Shown here one piece after another: positions 54,714-62,476 of a DNA stretch of 64,000 bases. Source of the stretch: an uncultured Aquimarina sp. (lineage in GTDB: Bacteria > Bacteroidota > Bacteroidia > Flavobacteriales > Flavobacteriaceae); assembly GCA_947498775.1 (NCBI GenBank), contig CANMLL010000007.1, forward strand, positions 124,001 through 188,000, read 5' to 3'. Both the position numbers and the translations under genes were made by a program. Below the pieces are notes generated by a model. It was not told the origin of the DNA, ran no database searches, and saw only the letters and a list, made by a program, of their open reading frames with translations. Within the stretch, counting starts at the first letter, position 1; each line of letters begins with the position of its first letter.

Positions 54714-55433
54714 CTAAATCTTAACCTTTACGGCCCCCATTACCTTTAGGAAAACATCTTGTGTGTAAGCAATAATAGAGACTTTGTCTTCTTCTGTAAT
54801 CCAATCAGGAATAGCTACGGTTACTTTTCCACTACCCTCTTTGATAACTATACGATTGGCCACAATATTAGTATTTCTCAAGGCCCTATTGCGATTTTCA
54901 CCTCTTGAAACTTTGGTAACGCGTTCAGAAACTACCAAGGCGAATGTAACCTTATGAAACTTGCTTCCTTTAACATTGTAATTTAGAGATATATTCTCAC
55001 TTTCTTTTTTGATATCATTGATTCCTATGGTGTTACTTACTTTTGATCTTGCATATCTTTTAAGTGCTGTATCAGCCTTGTATCGGTTAGACCCTGTAAA
55101 ATGTTCGCTTCCGTTGACCACCAATTGTGGTGTATAAATAGATCTGCTATTAAATTGCTGCGCGTATTCTCTCTGATAATCACTATAGGATTCCTTGCTA
55201 AACGGATCCTTCCACCCTAACCTGTTCCAGTAATCTACATGATACGACAATACAAATACGTTTTGATTTTGATACTGTTCTCTGATCTCATCCAACAATT
55301 CATCGGCTGGTGGGCAACTACTACATCCTTGCGATGTGAATAATTCTAATACAATAGCGGATTCATTATTTTGCTGTGCATACAAGGTTATATAAAACAC
55401 ACTTGTTAATAGAATCAAAAGCTTCTTTTGCAT
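54714..55433 (-). CDS. DUF1223 thioredoxin-fold secreted protein
   Basis: 239 residues. Signal peptide ends ITLYAQ. The N-terminal thioredoxin-like domain has VLELFTSQGCSSCPPADELL with the CxxC pair, then VFVLSYHVDYWNRLGWKDPFS and a cis-Pro type segment YTPQLVVNGSE. The C-terminal half is a beta-sandwich (NTIGINDIKKESENISLNY, VTVAIPDWITEEDKVSIIAY). Family function is unknown; the CxxC suggests a redox or metal role in the periplasm. Confidence 0.88.
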   Translation of the reverse strand: MQKKLLILLTSVFYITLYAQQNNESAIVLELFTSQGCSSCPPADELLDEIREQYQNQNVFVLSYHVDYWNRLGWKDPFSKESYSDYQREYAQQFNSRSIYTPQLVVNGSEHFTGSNRYKADTALKRYARSKVSNTIGINDIKKESENISLNYNVKGSKFHKVTFALVVSERVTKVSRGENRNRALRNTNIVANRIVIKEGSGKVTVAIPDWITEEDKVSIIAYTQDVFLKVMGAVKVKI

Positions 55434-55477
55434 CTGTTTTATTTTAGTACATTTAGACTTTATTTTAGACGTTTAGT

Positions 55478-56122
55478 ATGAATAAACTTACGGGGTATCT
55501 TGTTATTTTCTTGATTTCGATAACTGCGCATAGTCAGGATATTGCTGTTTTACATTACAAAGGAGGCGGTGATTGGTATAGTAATCCCACAGCATTGCCT
55601 AATCTTATTAAATTTTGCAATCAAAATATTACTACCGCGATTTCCAACAAACCCAAGACAGTAAAGCCAGAAAGTGCAGATATTTTTCAGTACCCTTATA
55701 TACACATGACCGGGCATGGTAATGTGTTTTTTACGGATCAAGATGCCGAAAATCTACAAAATTATCTACTTAGCGGTGGTTTTTTGCATATTGATGATAA
55801 CTACGGAATGGAACCATATATTCGAAAAGAGCTTATAAAAGTATTTCCCGATAAGGAGTTGGTAGAACTTCCTGTTTCGCATCCTATTTTTTCTTCTCAG
55901 TATAGTTTTCCACAAGGATTACCAAAAATTCATGAGCATGATGGTAAACGCCCACAGGCATTAGGAATTATAAACGAAGGTCGGTTAATAGTACTATTTA
56001 CCTTTGAAAGTGATCTGGGTGATGGTTGGGAAAATCCTGAAGTACATAACGACCCCGAAGAAGTTCGTCTAAAGGCTCTTAAAATGGGAGCCAATATCAT
56101 TAAATATGCTTTTGAGAATTAA
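55478..56122 (+). CDS. DUF4159 domain protein
   Basis: 214 residues. Signal peptide ends ITAHSQ. The DUF4159 domain reads IAVLHYKGGGDWYSNPTALP, YPYIHMTGHGNVFFTDQDAE, NYLLSGGFLHIDDNYGMEPY and ELPVSHPIFSSQYSFPQGLP. This flavodoxin/GATase-like family often stands alone or beside aerotolerance-type BatA genes, but none is present here. Its stop overlaps the next start by one base (ATG at 56122), indicating coupling to the TrmH-type gene. Confidence 0.88.
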   Translation: MNKLTGYLVIFLISITAHSQDIAVLHYKGGGDWYSNPTALPNLIKFCNQNITTAISNKPKTVKPESADIFQYPYIHMTGHGNVFFTDQDAENLQNYLLSGGFLHIDDNYGMEPYIRKELIKVFPDKELVELPVSHPIFSSQYSFPQGLPKIHEHDGKRPQALGIINEGRLIVLFTFESDLGDGWENPEVHNDPEEVRLKALKMGANIIKYAFEN

Positions 56123-56646
56123 TGGATCAACAACTGCATCACAATAATAATCATTTTGCAAAAAAAACATTTCCAATAACACTAGTATGTGATCATGTTA
56201 ATTCACCTGCAAATATTGGTAGCATTTTTAGAACTGCTGATAGTTTTGGTGTTGAGCGAATTTATTTTTGTGGAGAAGACATCACCGTGGTAAGCAAAAG
56301 AATGCAGCGCACCGCTCGATCAACTCATGAAGTGATACCCTACGAGCAATCTGACGAAATTATCAATGTGGTCCAGCGACTTATAACTGAAGGTTATACT
56401 ATTTTATCTCTGGAGATTACCAAAAACAGTATTCCCATATCAGAATATAGTGTAGAACCTTCTGAAAAAATCGCACTTGTGATCGGAGAAGAAAATCTGG
56501 GAGTATCTGAAAATGTTATTGCCCTATCAAAACAGAGCATACATATCACCATGCATGGTAACAATAGCAGTATGAATGTCGCTACTGCAACTGGAATTGC
56601 TCTATATGAAATCACAAAGCAATGGCTGATGATTAGTGAAATGTAA
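56122..56646 (+). CDS. TrmH-family (SpoU) RNA 2'-O-methyltransferase
   Basis: 174 residues, only the SPOUT catalytic domain. Motif 1 is VNSPANIGSIFRTADSFGV (catalytic Arg), motif 2 is KIALVIGEENLGVSENVI, and motif 3 is IHITMHGNNSSMNVATATGIALYE. No N-terminal RNA-binding extension is present, as in TrmL-type enzymes. The target may be a tRNA anticodon ribose or rRNA; sequence does not decide. Coupled to DUF4159. Confidence 0.9.
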   Translation: MDQQLHHNNNHFAKKTFPITLVCDHVNSPANIGSIFRTADSFGVERIYFCGEDITVVSKRMQRTARSTHEVIPYEQSDEIINVVQRLITEGYTILSLEITKNSIPISEYSVEPSEKIALVIGEENLGVSENVIALSKQSIHITMHGNNSSMNVATATGIALYEITKQWLMISEM

Positions 56647-56762
56647 CGACTTTATGTTTTTACAAATTTTTATTTTGAAACTTAAAAAAATTTGGATCCA
56701 GGTTTCTTTGTAGCTTTAATTCTTAGAGACTTTGTAACTTTGTGATCTTGTACCTTTAAAAA

Positions 56763-57851
56763 ATGAATTCAAAAACAATTGCATACGGTATCATAAGAGC
56801 AGTAGCTATTATAGTTGGTGTTTTGGGGTTATTATGGTTTTTATATAAAATACAATCGGTCTTAATTTATATTGCTTTTGCTTCTATAATCTCACTTATG
56901 GGAAGACCTTTGGTATCTTTTCTAAAGCGAAAACTAAAATTTAATAATACTATTGCGGTGGTTTGTACTTTGTTTATAACTATCACACTGTTTCTAAGTA
57001 TTTTTACCTTATTTGTTCCTATTGTGGTTGAACAAGGACAACTGATTGGTGAGATTGATGTAAATAGAATCGGAGATGATCTTGATAGGCTTAATCAAGA
57101 GGTAAGTGATTATTTTAATATTGAGAAACTTAGTCTGATAGAGCTCATCAAAAAAACTGATCTAATGCAATTTTTGGACCTTAAGGCAGTTCCAGATACG
57201 ATCAACTCTTTTTTAAGTGGTTTTGGATCGTTATTGATTGGTGTATTCTCAGTTTTGTTTATTTCTTTTTTCTTATTAAAAGACAGCCTTTTACTAGAAA
57301 ACAGCCTACTTGTATTCGCCAAAAAGGAAGACGAAAACAGGTTTATGCGAGCTTTTACAAAAATTAAAGATCTGCTATCCCGTTACTTCGTTGGATTGCT
57401 ATTACAGGTTTTTATTTTATTTGTTCTCTATACTATTCTACTATTAATTTTTGGTGTTAACAATGCTATTGCCGTAGCATTGATTGCTGCAATTTTTAAT
57501 CTAATCCCGTATATCGGACCCTTGTTTGGTGGCATATTTGTGTTAATTCTTGCAACAACCAGTAATCTGGGGTATGATTTTCCAACAGTTATATTGCCAA
57601 AACTAACTTATATATTAATCGGTTATCTAATTATTCAATTGATCGATAATTTCTTAAATCAACCATTGATCTTTGGTACCAGTGTAAAATCTCATCCCTT
57701 AGAAATTTTTCTTGCTATTCTAATTTTTGGATTATTATTTGGCATCGGCGGATTAATTGTAGCCGTACCTTTTTATACCGCTATAAAAGTAATTGCCAAA
57801 GAGTTTTTATCCGAATATAAAATTGTAAAAACACTTACCAAAGATTTGTAA
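56763..57851 (+). CDS. AI-2E family transporter
   Basis: 362 residues, about eight membrane helices in the AI-2E transporter (PerM/YdiK-like) layout: an N-terminal pair (IIVGVLGLLWFLYKIQSVLI), an extended soluble loop (DVNRIGDDLDRLNQEVSDYF), and the C-terminal half with IAVALIAAIFNLIPYIGPLFGG and QPLIFGTSVKSHPLEIFLAI, the family hallmarks. Despite the name most members are not shown to export AI-2, and some act as Na+/H+ antiporters. It is followed with no gap by a methyltransferase gene. Confidence 0.9.
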   Translation: MNSKTIAYGIIRAVAIIVGVLGLLWFLYKIQSVLIYIAFASIISLMGRPLVSFLKRKLKFNNTIAVVCTLFITITLFLSIFTLFVPIVVEQGQLIGEIDVNRIGDDLDRLNQEVSDYFNIEKLSLIELIKKTDLMQFLDLKAVPDTINSFLSGFGSLLIGVFSVLFISFFLLKDSLLLENSLLVFAKKEDENRFMRAFTKIKDLLSRYFVGLLLQVFILFVLYTILLLIFGVNNAIAVALIAAIFNLIPYIGPLFGGIFVLILATTSNLGYDFPTVILPKLTYILIGYLIIQLIDNFLNQPLIFGTSVKSHPLEIFLAILIFGLLFGIGGLIVAVPFYTAIKVIAKEFLSEYKIVKTLTKDL

Positions 57852-59033
57852 TTGAATGCGCTACTATTAAATAAAGAAGTACAGGAGTTTATTGTAAAAA
57901 AATCCAACAGCCCAATTGATATCAGCAAATTGATATTAGGCAGTAGTCCTTTTGAAGGAATTTCTACTCAGGAATTGGCGCAACAAATCGTTGGAAGACA
58001 AAAAGCTAAACAAAAGCTGCCGCATTGGTTTTCAAAAAGCGGTATGTATTATCCTCCTAAACTCAATCTCGAGCAAACCTCTTCGCAAGCAACTGCCCTT
58101 TATAAGTGTAAACTGGTTTCAGGAGGTATTTTGATTGATCTTACTGGTGGTTTTGGTATTGATGCTTATTTTTTTTCTAAAAAAATGCAACAGGTTATTC
58201 ATTGCGAACTTAATACCGAATTAAGCACTATAGCGCAACACAATTTTGAAATTCTTCAAGCAGATAGTATAACGTCGATCATAGGAGATGGATTAGAGAC
58301 TCTTAAAAACCTGGAAACCGTAGATTGGATCTATATCGATCCCTCGAGAAGGCATAGCAGTAAAGGAAAGGTTTTCTTTCTTGAAGATTGCTTGCCTGAT
58401 GTTCTCGGCAATTTGGAATTCTTTTTTTTAAAAACCAAAAACATCTTAATCAAAACTTCTCCGCTACTAGATCTTAGTGTTGGTATAAATTCTTTACATG
58501 ATGTAAAAGAGATTCATGTAATAGCTGTTGAAAATGAAGTTAAAGAATTGCTTTGGGTCTTGGAAAAAGGGTTTGAAGGAGATTGCACCATTAAAACTGT
58601 AAATATCATAAAAACTCAGGCCCAGGAATTCTCTTTTACACTGCAACAAGAAGCACAGCAACCTCTACACGTTGGAGAGCCAAAATCATTTCTATATGAA
58701 CCAAATGCCGCAATTTTGAAAAGTGGTGGATTTTTGAGTATTGGCAATACTTTTGATTTAAAAAAGCTTCATTTGCATTCTCATTTATATACTTCTGAAA
58801 AGAAAATTGACTTCCCCGGAAGGTGTTTTGAGATCATTGACGTTTTTCCGTATCAGAAAAAGATGATCGCTAAAGCAGGAATCACAAAAGCCAATATTAC
58901 AATACGTAACTTCCCCGAAAGTGTCGCTAACCTAAGAAAAAAGTATAAAATTAAGGATGGAGGTGATATTTACCTCTTTTTTACCACCGATCTTAACGAA
59001 AAAAAGATCGTAATCCAATGCAAAAAGATGTAG
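57852..59033 (+). CDS. Class I SAM-dependent methyltransferase with THUMP-like C-terminus
   Basis: 393 residues. Central Rossmann domain with AdoMet loop LIDLTGGFGIDAYFFSKKM, a motif II acidic strand (VIHCELNTELS) and catalytic-region WIYIDPSRRHSSKGKVF. The C-terminal 130 residues (SFLYEPNAAILKSGGFLSIG, CFEIIDVFPYQKKMIAKAGI) match the THUMP-like module that follows RsmD-like methyltransferases in Bacteroidota. The target RNA is unknown. The start is TTG at 57852, directly abutting the stop of the AI-2E gene, a sign of translational coupling. No ATG is in frame nearby. Confidence 0.87.
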   Translation: MNALLLNKEVQEFIVKKSNSPIDISKLILGSSPFEGISTQELAQQIVGRQKAKQKLPHWFSKSGMYYPPKLNLEQTSSQATALYKCKLVSGGILIDLTGGFGIDAYFFSKKMQQVIHCELNTELSTIAQHNFEILQADSITSIIGDGLETLKNLETVDWIYIDPSRRHSSKGKVFFLEDCLPDVLGNLEFFFLKTKNILIKTSPLLDLSVGINSLHDVKEIHVIAVENEVKELLWVLEKGFEGDCTIKTVNIIKTQAQEFSFTLQQEAQQPLHVGEPKSFLYEPNAAILKSGGFLSIGNTFDLKKLHLHSHLYTSEKKIDFPGRCFEIIDVFPYQKKMIAKAGITKANITIRNFPESVANLRKKYKIKDGGDIYLFFTTDLNEKKIVIQCKKM

Positions 59034-59034
59034 C

Positions 59035-59514
59035 TTATGGCTTCGAGAATACATCAGAGTACGCTATGTATCCTTCTATATATTCCTTCAGTTCTGTAGT
59101 AGCGACATTCTCTAAATTATTAAGGATAAAATCTTTATCTTCCTCGATATTCTTATGATACCCAAGTATTTTAGGGACATTGGACTGAATGCTTAATCGT
59201 ATCATTCGCAGTTCTATATTGTCGGATTCTAATTGTATTGCGGCATCAATCGTTTTCTTGGCCTTATTAAAATAAGACATCTTGCTAATCGGGTTCCAGG
59301 AATACGAAGCTTTTAGTGCCAATGCAGCACCATGATACCCCTGATAAATAGCCTCTTCGTTTTGTAGTGCTTCTTTGGTGAGTTCATAAAAATCTTCGGC
59401 ATTTTCTTTTGATTGATTGCAAATTTTATATGCTTCCCGTATTTTCTTAACACTTATATTTTCAGAAATAGTATTCATACAGAAAATTGCCAGCACTATA
59501 GAAATGATTTTCAT
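59035..59514 (-). CDS. Conserved helical protein of unknown function
   Basis: 159 residues, with a weak N-terminal signal-like stretch (MKIISIVLAIFCMNTISENI) and a helical repeat body resembling two or three TPR-like pairs (REAYKICNQSKENAEDFYEL, AALALKASYSWNPISKMSYF, AAIQLESDNIELRMIRLSIQ). The SNVPKILGYHKNIEEDKDFIL segment recurs in Flavobacteriaceae homologues. It ends 1 bp after the convergent methyltransferase gene. Function is unknown. Confidence 0.7.
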   Translation of the reverse strand: MKIISIVLAIFCMNTISENISVKKIREAYKICNQSKENAEDFYELTKEALQNEEAIYQGYHGAALALKASYSWNPISKMSYFNKAKKTIDAAIQLESDNIELRMIRLSIQSNVPKILGYHKNIEEDKDFILNNLENVATTELKEYIEGYIAYSDVFSKP

Positions 59515-59571
59515 TTATAAAAAAGATTTGTTTTATAAAACGTTAAATCTAAAAAGAAGTTGCATTATTAT

Positions 59572-61167
59572 CTATTTTGCCAAAGAAATTTTAAGCAATA
59601 AATTATTCTTTTTACCATCATAGACCTCAAGAAGAATATCTTTATTAGGTAACATAGCTGCTTTGGTAAGCTCTAACACATCAAGTCTAGAATTCCTAAT
59701 ATCACTTCCTGTTAAAATGGCTTCTTTAGACACTTCTCCCGTGGCATCATCAATTATATAAGATGTAAGATAAATAAACTCCTTTTTACCATCAAAGTAT
59801 CGTGTTGGGGTCTCTTCAAAAGATCGTTTAAGATTTGTAAAATCATCAATAAAAAACAAGTAATGCTTTCCTGCTTCTTCAAAATTTAAATACGACATAC
59901 TTCTTTTACCTACGGAACCCATTTGCCATTTTGGAAGTTTATGCATCCACACCATTTTTCCTTCTGCCGATAATTTGAAAGCAAAAATATCGCGATAATA
60001 ATATTTATAAGTGGTTCTCGATCCTGAAGAGCTTGATGTAGTAAAAGCATCCACAAAACGTTGTTCACCAAATATGATGGTACTACCATCGGTATTAAAA
60101 ATGACATCATTTACTCTTAGTTTTTCTAGATCCTTCAAATCATTCTCTTTTTGTGTTCCTTCATTGATGCGCGCTTCTCTTTGTAAGGTTAGATTTTGTA
60201 TAGTTTCTGCCGGAATATCACTTTTTGCCAACGAACTTATAGCCCCATCATCAGCCAAAGTAGCTGAAAAAACTCCTGAAACTTCAATCTTATTCACAGT
60301 ACTGACATAAAACCCTGAGACCTTTGGTTTATCTCCTTTATCAAACTCGATAACCGCATCTGTAATTGAGTGACCTGGGATATCGATTTTATGTTTAATC
60401 ACTTCTTTACCGTTTTCTGTGATTTTGAACACTTCTGTTCTGTAGGAAGATTCTAATTTGTTTTTTTCCTGAGAAGGTTCGCTAAAAATCGAAGCTGTCA
60501 TGTAGAAATTCCCTTTATTATCAATGGCAAAGTCCTCGTTCTGTAATATATCAGAAGTATAAGGCATGGTTACCTTTCTTCTCCACAACATATTTAAGCC
60601 ATCACTAAAAACAGTAATTCCAATTTTGTCTGCCTTATTATCTCCAGTCTTAATACGAAATAAAGTTAATAGCTTTTTACCATCTGGGGATTTCTTATAG
60701 GCAAATTTATTTATTCGCCCTCCTGCATCAAAACCATAGGTACTTTTAAAACCAAAATCTCTATCAATATTTTCCTTGTCATTAATAAGAAGAATCGGCT
60801 TTTTGGCTATGATCCCCGTTGGAGAAATTTTTTGACCATAAGCCTTATCATTATTAGAATAGAACACAACTGCATCATTCCCTAAGTGCATCACAGTCTC
60901 AAAATTACCCTTGTCTTCTATTACCTGACGCATTTTTACGTCTTCTACAAGCTTATCAAGGGCATACCGCTGCACGGTCATCGAATTGCGTCCTTTTTTA
61001 ATAGAGACTAATCGATTACCCGAGGCGACATGATAGGTGTTTACACTTTTAATTCGTTTGTACTTCTCTCCTGTTTTAAATTTGAAATCCTTAAGCAATA
61101 TCGGTTTTTGTGCAAAAGCAACACTACTAATAAACAGGACAAAGAGGAAAATAGACTTGGTGTTCAT
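59572..61167 (-). CDS. Large secreted protein of unknown function
   Basis: 531 residues from ATG 61167, where the signal peptide MNTKSIFLFVLFISSVAFAQ begins; the 44 codons upstream are unlike a leader. The body is beta-rich with recurring units such as NGKFYMTASIFSE-like strands and KLSAEGKMVWMHKLPKW, FKITENGKEVIKHKIDIPG and LDNxG/DDGA turns, suggesting a beta-propeller. No T9SS sorting domain, lipobox or catalytic motif is seen, so a periplasmic location is likely. Confidence 0.7.
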   Translation of the reverse strand: MNTKSIFLFVLFISSVAFAQKPILLKDFKFKTGEKYKRIKSVNTYHVASGNRLVSIKKGRNSMTVQRYALDKLVEDVKMRQVIEDKGNFETVMHLGNDAVVFYSNNDKAYGQKISPTGIIAKKPILLINDKENIDRDFGFKSTYGFDAGGRINKFAYKKSPDGKKLLTLFRIKTGDNKADKIGITVFSDGLNMLWRRKVTMPYTSDILQNEDFAIDNKGNFYMTASIFSEPSQEKNKLESSYRTEVFKITENGKEVIKHKIDIPGHSITDAVIEFDKGDKPKVSGFYVSTVNKIEVSGVFSATLADDGAISSLAKSDIPAETIQNLTLQREARINEGTQKENDLKDLEKLRVNDVIFNTDGSTIIFGEQRFVDAFTTSSSSGSRTTYKYYYRDIFAFKLSAEGKMVWMHKLPKWQMGSVGKRSMSYLNFEEAGKHYLFFIDDFTNLKRSFEETPTRYFDGKKEFIYLTSYIIDDATGEVSKEAILTGSDIRNSRLDVLELTKAAMLPNKDILLEVYDGKKNNLLLKISLAK

Positions 61168-61348
61168 TCTTGATCGGTTTTTATAAATACTCATAACATG
61201 CTTTAATAGGTCAATTGTATACAAATATATAAAAAGGTTTTTTTGGTAGTTATACAAAGTTCGGGCCAATTTATTTGTAAAGAAAAAACTGATTTTCAAG
61301 TTTTTAAAAATAAGGGGAAATCAAATGAAAAATAATGCAAAAAAAATG

Positions 61349-61379
61349 TTGCATTGTAGGTACATAAAAGTTACATTTG
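61349..61379 (+). promoter_or_regulatory. Promoter of the tRNA cluster
   Basis: TTG (61349-61351), a 20-nt spacer and TACATTTG (61372-61379) fit the Bacteroidota pattern, 46 bp before the first tRNA. Confidence 0.65.
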
Positions 61380-61424
61380 CATCCGCATTTGAAATAGTAA
61401 TGCAACGTTCATAACAAATTTATT

Positions 61425-61508
61425 GGAGAGGTGCCAGAGTGGTAATGGAGCAGATTGCTAATCTGTCAACGCGTAAGTGTTGCCCGGGTTCGAATCCCGG
61501 TCTCTCCG
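61425..61508 (+). tRNA. tRNA-Ser (anticodon GCT)
   Basis: 84-nt class II tRNA with a long variable arm. The acceptor stem GGAGAGG pairs with TCTCTCC (one G-T wobble), the anticodon loop TTGCTAA (GCT at 61457-61459) sits on CAGA/TCTG, and the T-arm has GGTTCGAATCC. CCA is not encoded. It reads AGC/AGT codons. Confidence 0.95.
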
Positions 61509-61523
61509 CATTTTTTTTGTTTT

Positions 61524-61598
61524 CGGGGTGTAGCGTAGCCCGGTTATCGCGCCGCGTTTGGGACGCGGAGGTCGCAGGTTCGAATCCTGCCACCCCGA
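61524..61598 (+). tRNA. tRNA-Pro (anticodon TGG)
   Basis: 75 nt. Acceptor CGGGGTG/CACCCCG, anticodon stem CCGCG/CGCGG with loop TTTGGGA (TGG at 61559-61561), T-arm GCAGGTTCGAATCCTGC. CCA is not encoded. 15 bp after tRNA-Ser. Confidence 0.95.
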
Positions 61599-61740
61599 CA
61601 AAATAAAGCATAGAGTTTTTGTAGAAAGCTTGTTTTCTTAAGAAACCGGAAGGGTTTATTTTTAAATTGAAGCATAGCTTTAATTTGCAACGACCTCTTT
61701 CAGGATCAACATAGTTCATCCTTCCAAACTAAAACAGTCG

Positions 61741-61814
61741 GGTCGCGTAGCTCAGCTGGATAGAGCATCTGCCTTCTAAGCAGACGGTCACAGGTTCGAA
61801 TCCTGTCGCGATCA
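61741..61814 (+). tRNA. tRNA-Arg (anticodon TCT)
   Basis: 74 nt. Acceptor GGTCGCG/CGCGATC (one G-T), D-arm GCTCAGCTGGATAGAGC, anticodon loop CTTCTAA (TCT at 61775-61777) on TCTGC/GCAGA, T-arm CAGGTTCGAATCCTG. It reads AGA/AGG. Its D-arm is repeated exactly after the GIY-YIG gene. The 61599-61740 spacer has no gene. Confidence 0.95.
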
Positions 61815-61818
61815 CAAG

Positions 61819-61844
61819 AAGCCTTACTTTTGTAAGGCTTTTTT
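61819..61844 (+). terminator. Intrinsic terminator of the tRNA cluster
   Basis: A 9-bp stem AAGCCTTAC/GTAAGGCTT (61819-61827 with 61832-61840) with a TTTT loop and six Ts (61839-61844), directly after tRNA-Arg. Confidence 0.85.
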
Positions 61845-61862
61845 GTTTTCAAAAGAATACTA

Positions 61863-62093
61863 ATGTTTACAGTTTATATATTATTTAGTGAATCACTAAA
61901 CCGATATTACGTTGGACACACGGGTGATCTTAAAGATAGACTTATTAGACATAATCAAGGTAGAAGTAAATCCACCAAATCAGGAATACCATGGAAAATT
62001 ATGTACACCGAAGCATATCAAACCAAGCCTGAAGCTTACCAAAGAGAAATGGAAATCAAAAAAAGAAATCAAGAATATATATTGAACGATTAA
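61863..62093 (+). CDS. GIY-YIG nuclease family protein (UvrC N-terminal-like)
   Basis: 76 residues, a single GIY-YIG domain: VYILFSESLNRYYVGHTGDLKDRLIRHNQGR (the VYIL...YYVGHT form of GIY-YIG, catalytic Tyr and Arg present), then KSGIPWKIMYTEAYQTKPEAYQREMEIKKRN with the conserved Glu of the YxREMxIKK end. It lies between tRNA-Arg and a tRNA-like fragment. Small GIY-YIG genes of this type are often inserted next to tRNA genes in Bacteroidota. Activity and target are unknown. Confidence 0.9.
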   Translation: MFTVYILFSESLNRYYVGHTGDLKDRLIRHNQGRSKSTKSGIPWKIMYTEAYQTKPEAYQREMEIKKRNQEYILND

Positions 62094-62095
62094 TC

Positions 62096-62138
62096 AACTC
62101 AGCTGGATAGAGCATCCCGATTGGAAATCGGGATAGTT
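62096..62138 (+). pseudogene. tRNA-like fragment (D-arm and anticodon arm only)
   Basis: CTCAGCTGGATAGAGCATC (62098-62116) is identical to 61751-61769 in tRNA-Arg. It is followed by a 7-bp hairpin ATCCCGA/TCGGGAT with a 7-nt loop TTGGAAA that looks like an anticodon arm with GGA. There is no acceptor stem and no T-arm, so it is not a working tRNA. It starts 5 bp after the GIY-YIG stop. Confidence 0.8.
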
Positions 62139-62415
62139 ACAAAAACTTTACTGAATTTAATTCAAAAACCATTCCTTTTAACCTTGGTTCATTAATTCTA
62201 AATTGGATTGTTTAAATCCAATCTATTGATCATAAAACAGAGAGCTAGATTACAAAGTGATTAGATTTAAAACACCTATTATCATAACAGCATTTTCTTA
62301 TTTTTTTTGATCTAATGACTATTACTTTATTCTTTAAAATACCAATATTAAACAAACTTTATGTTAATATATTGACAGTCATTTAGATTTTTTTAGTGAT
62401 TTTAATAAAATATTA

Positions 62416-62446
62416 TTGTTTTGTTAACTTTTTATTATGATATTTG
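62416..62446 (+). promoter_or_regulatory. Possible promoter of the SusC-type gene
   Basis: TTG (62416-62418), a 20-nt spacer and GATATTTG (62439-62446, one mismatch to TAnnTTTG). The leader to the ATG at 62477 would be about 25 nt. The rest of the 62139-62415 spacer is A+T rich with no gene. Confidence 0.4.
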
Positions 62447-62476
62447 ATGCTAGGGTAATACAAAAATCAATTATTT

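Noticed and set aside
61420..61719. A 99-codon minus-strand reading frame with GFEPATSASQTRRDNRATLHPE-like sequence
   Set aside because: It is the antisense translation of the tRNA-Ser and tRNA-Pro genes, a well-known false ORF pattern.
62096..62138. A functional tRNA-Ser with GGA anticodon after the GIY-YIG gene
   Set aside because: There is no acceptor stem or T-arm, and the D-arm is an exact copy of tRNA-Arg, so it is a fragment.
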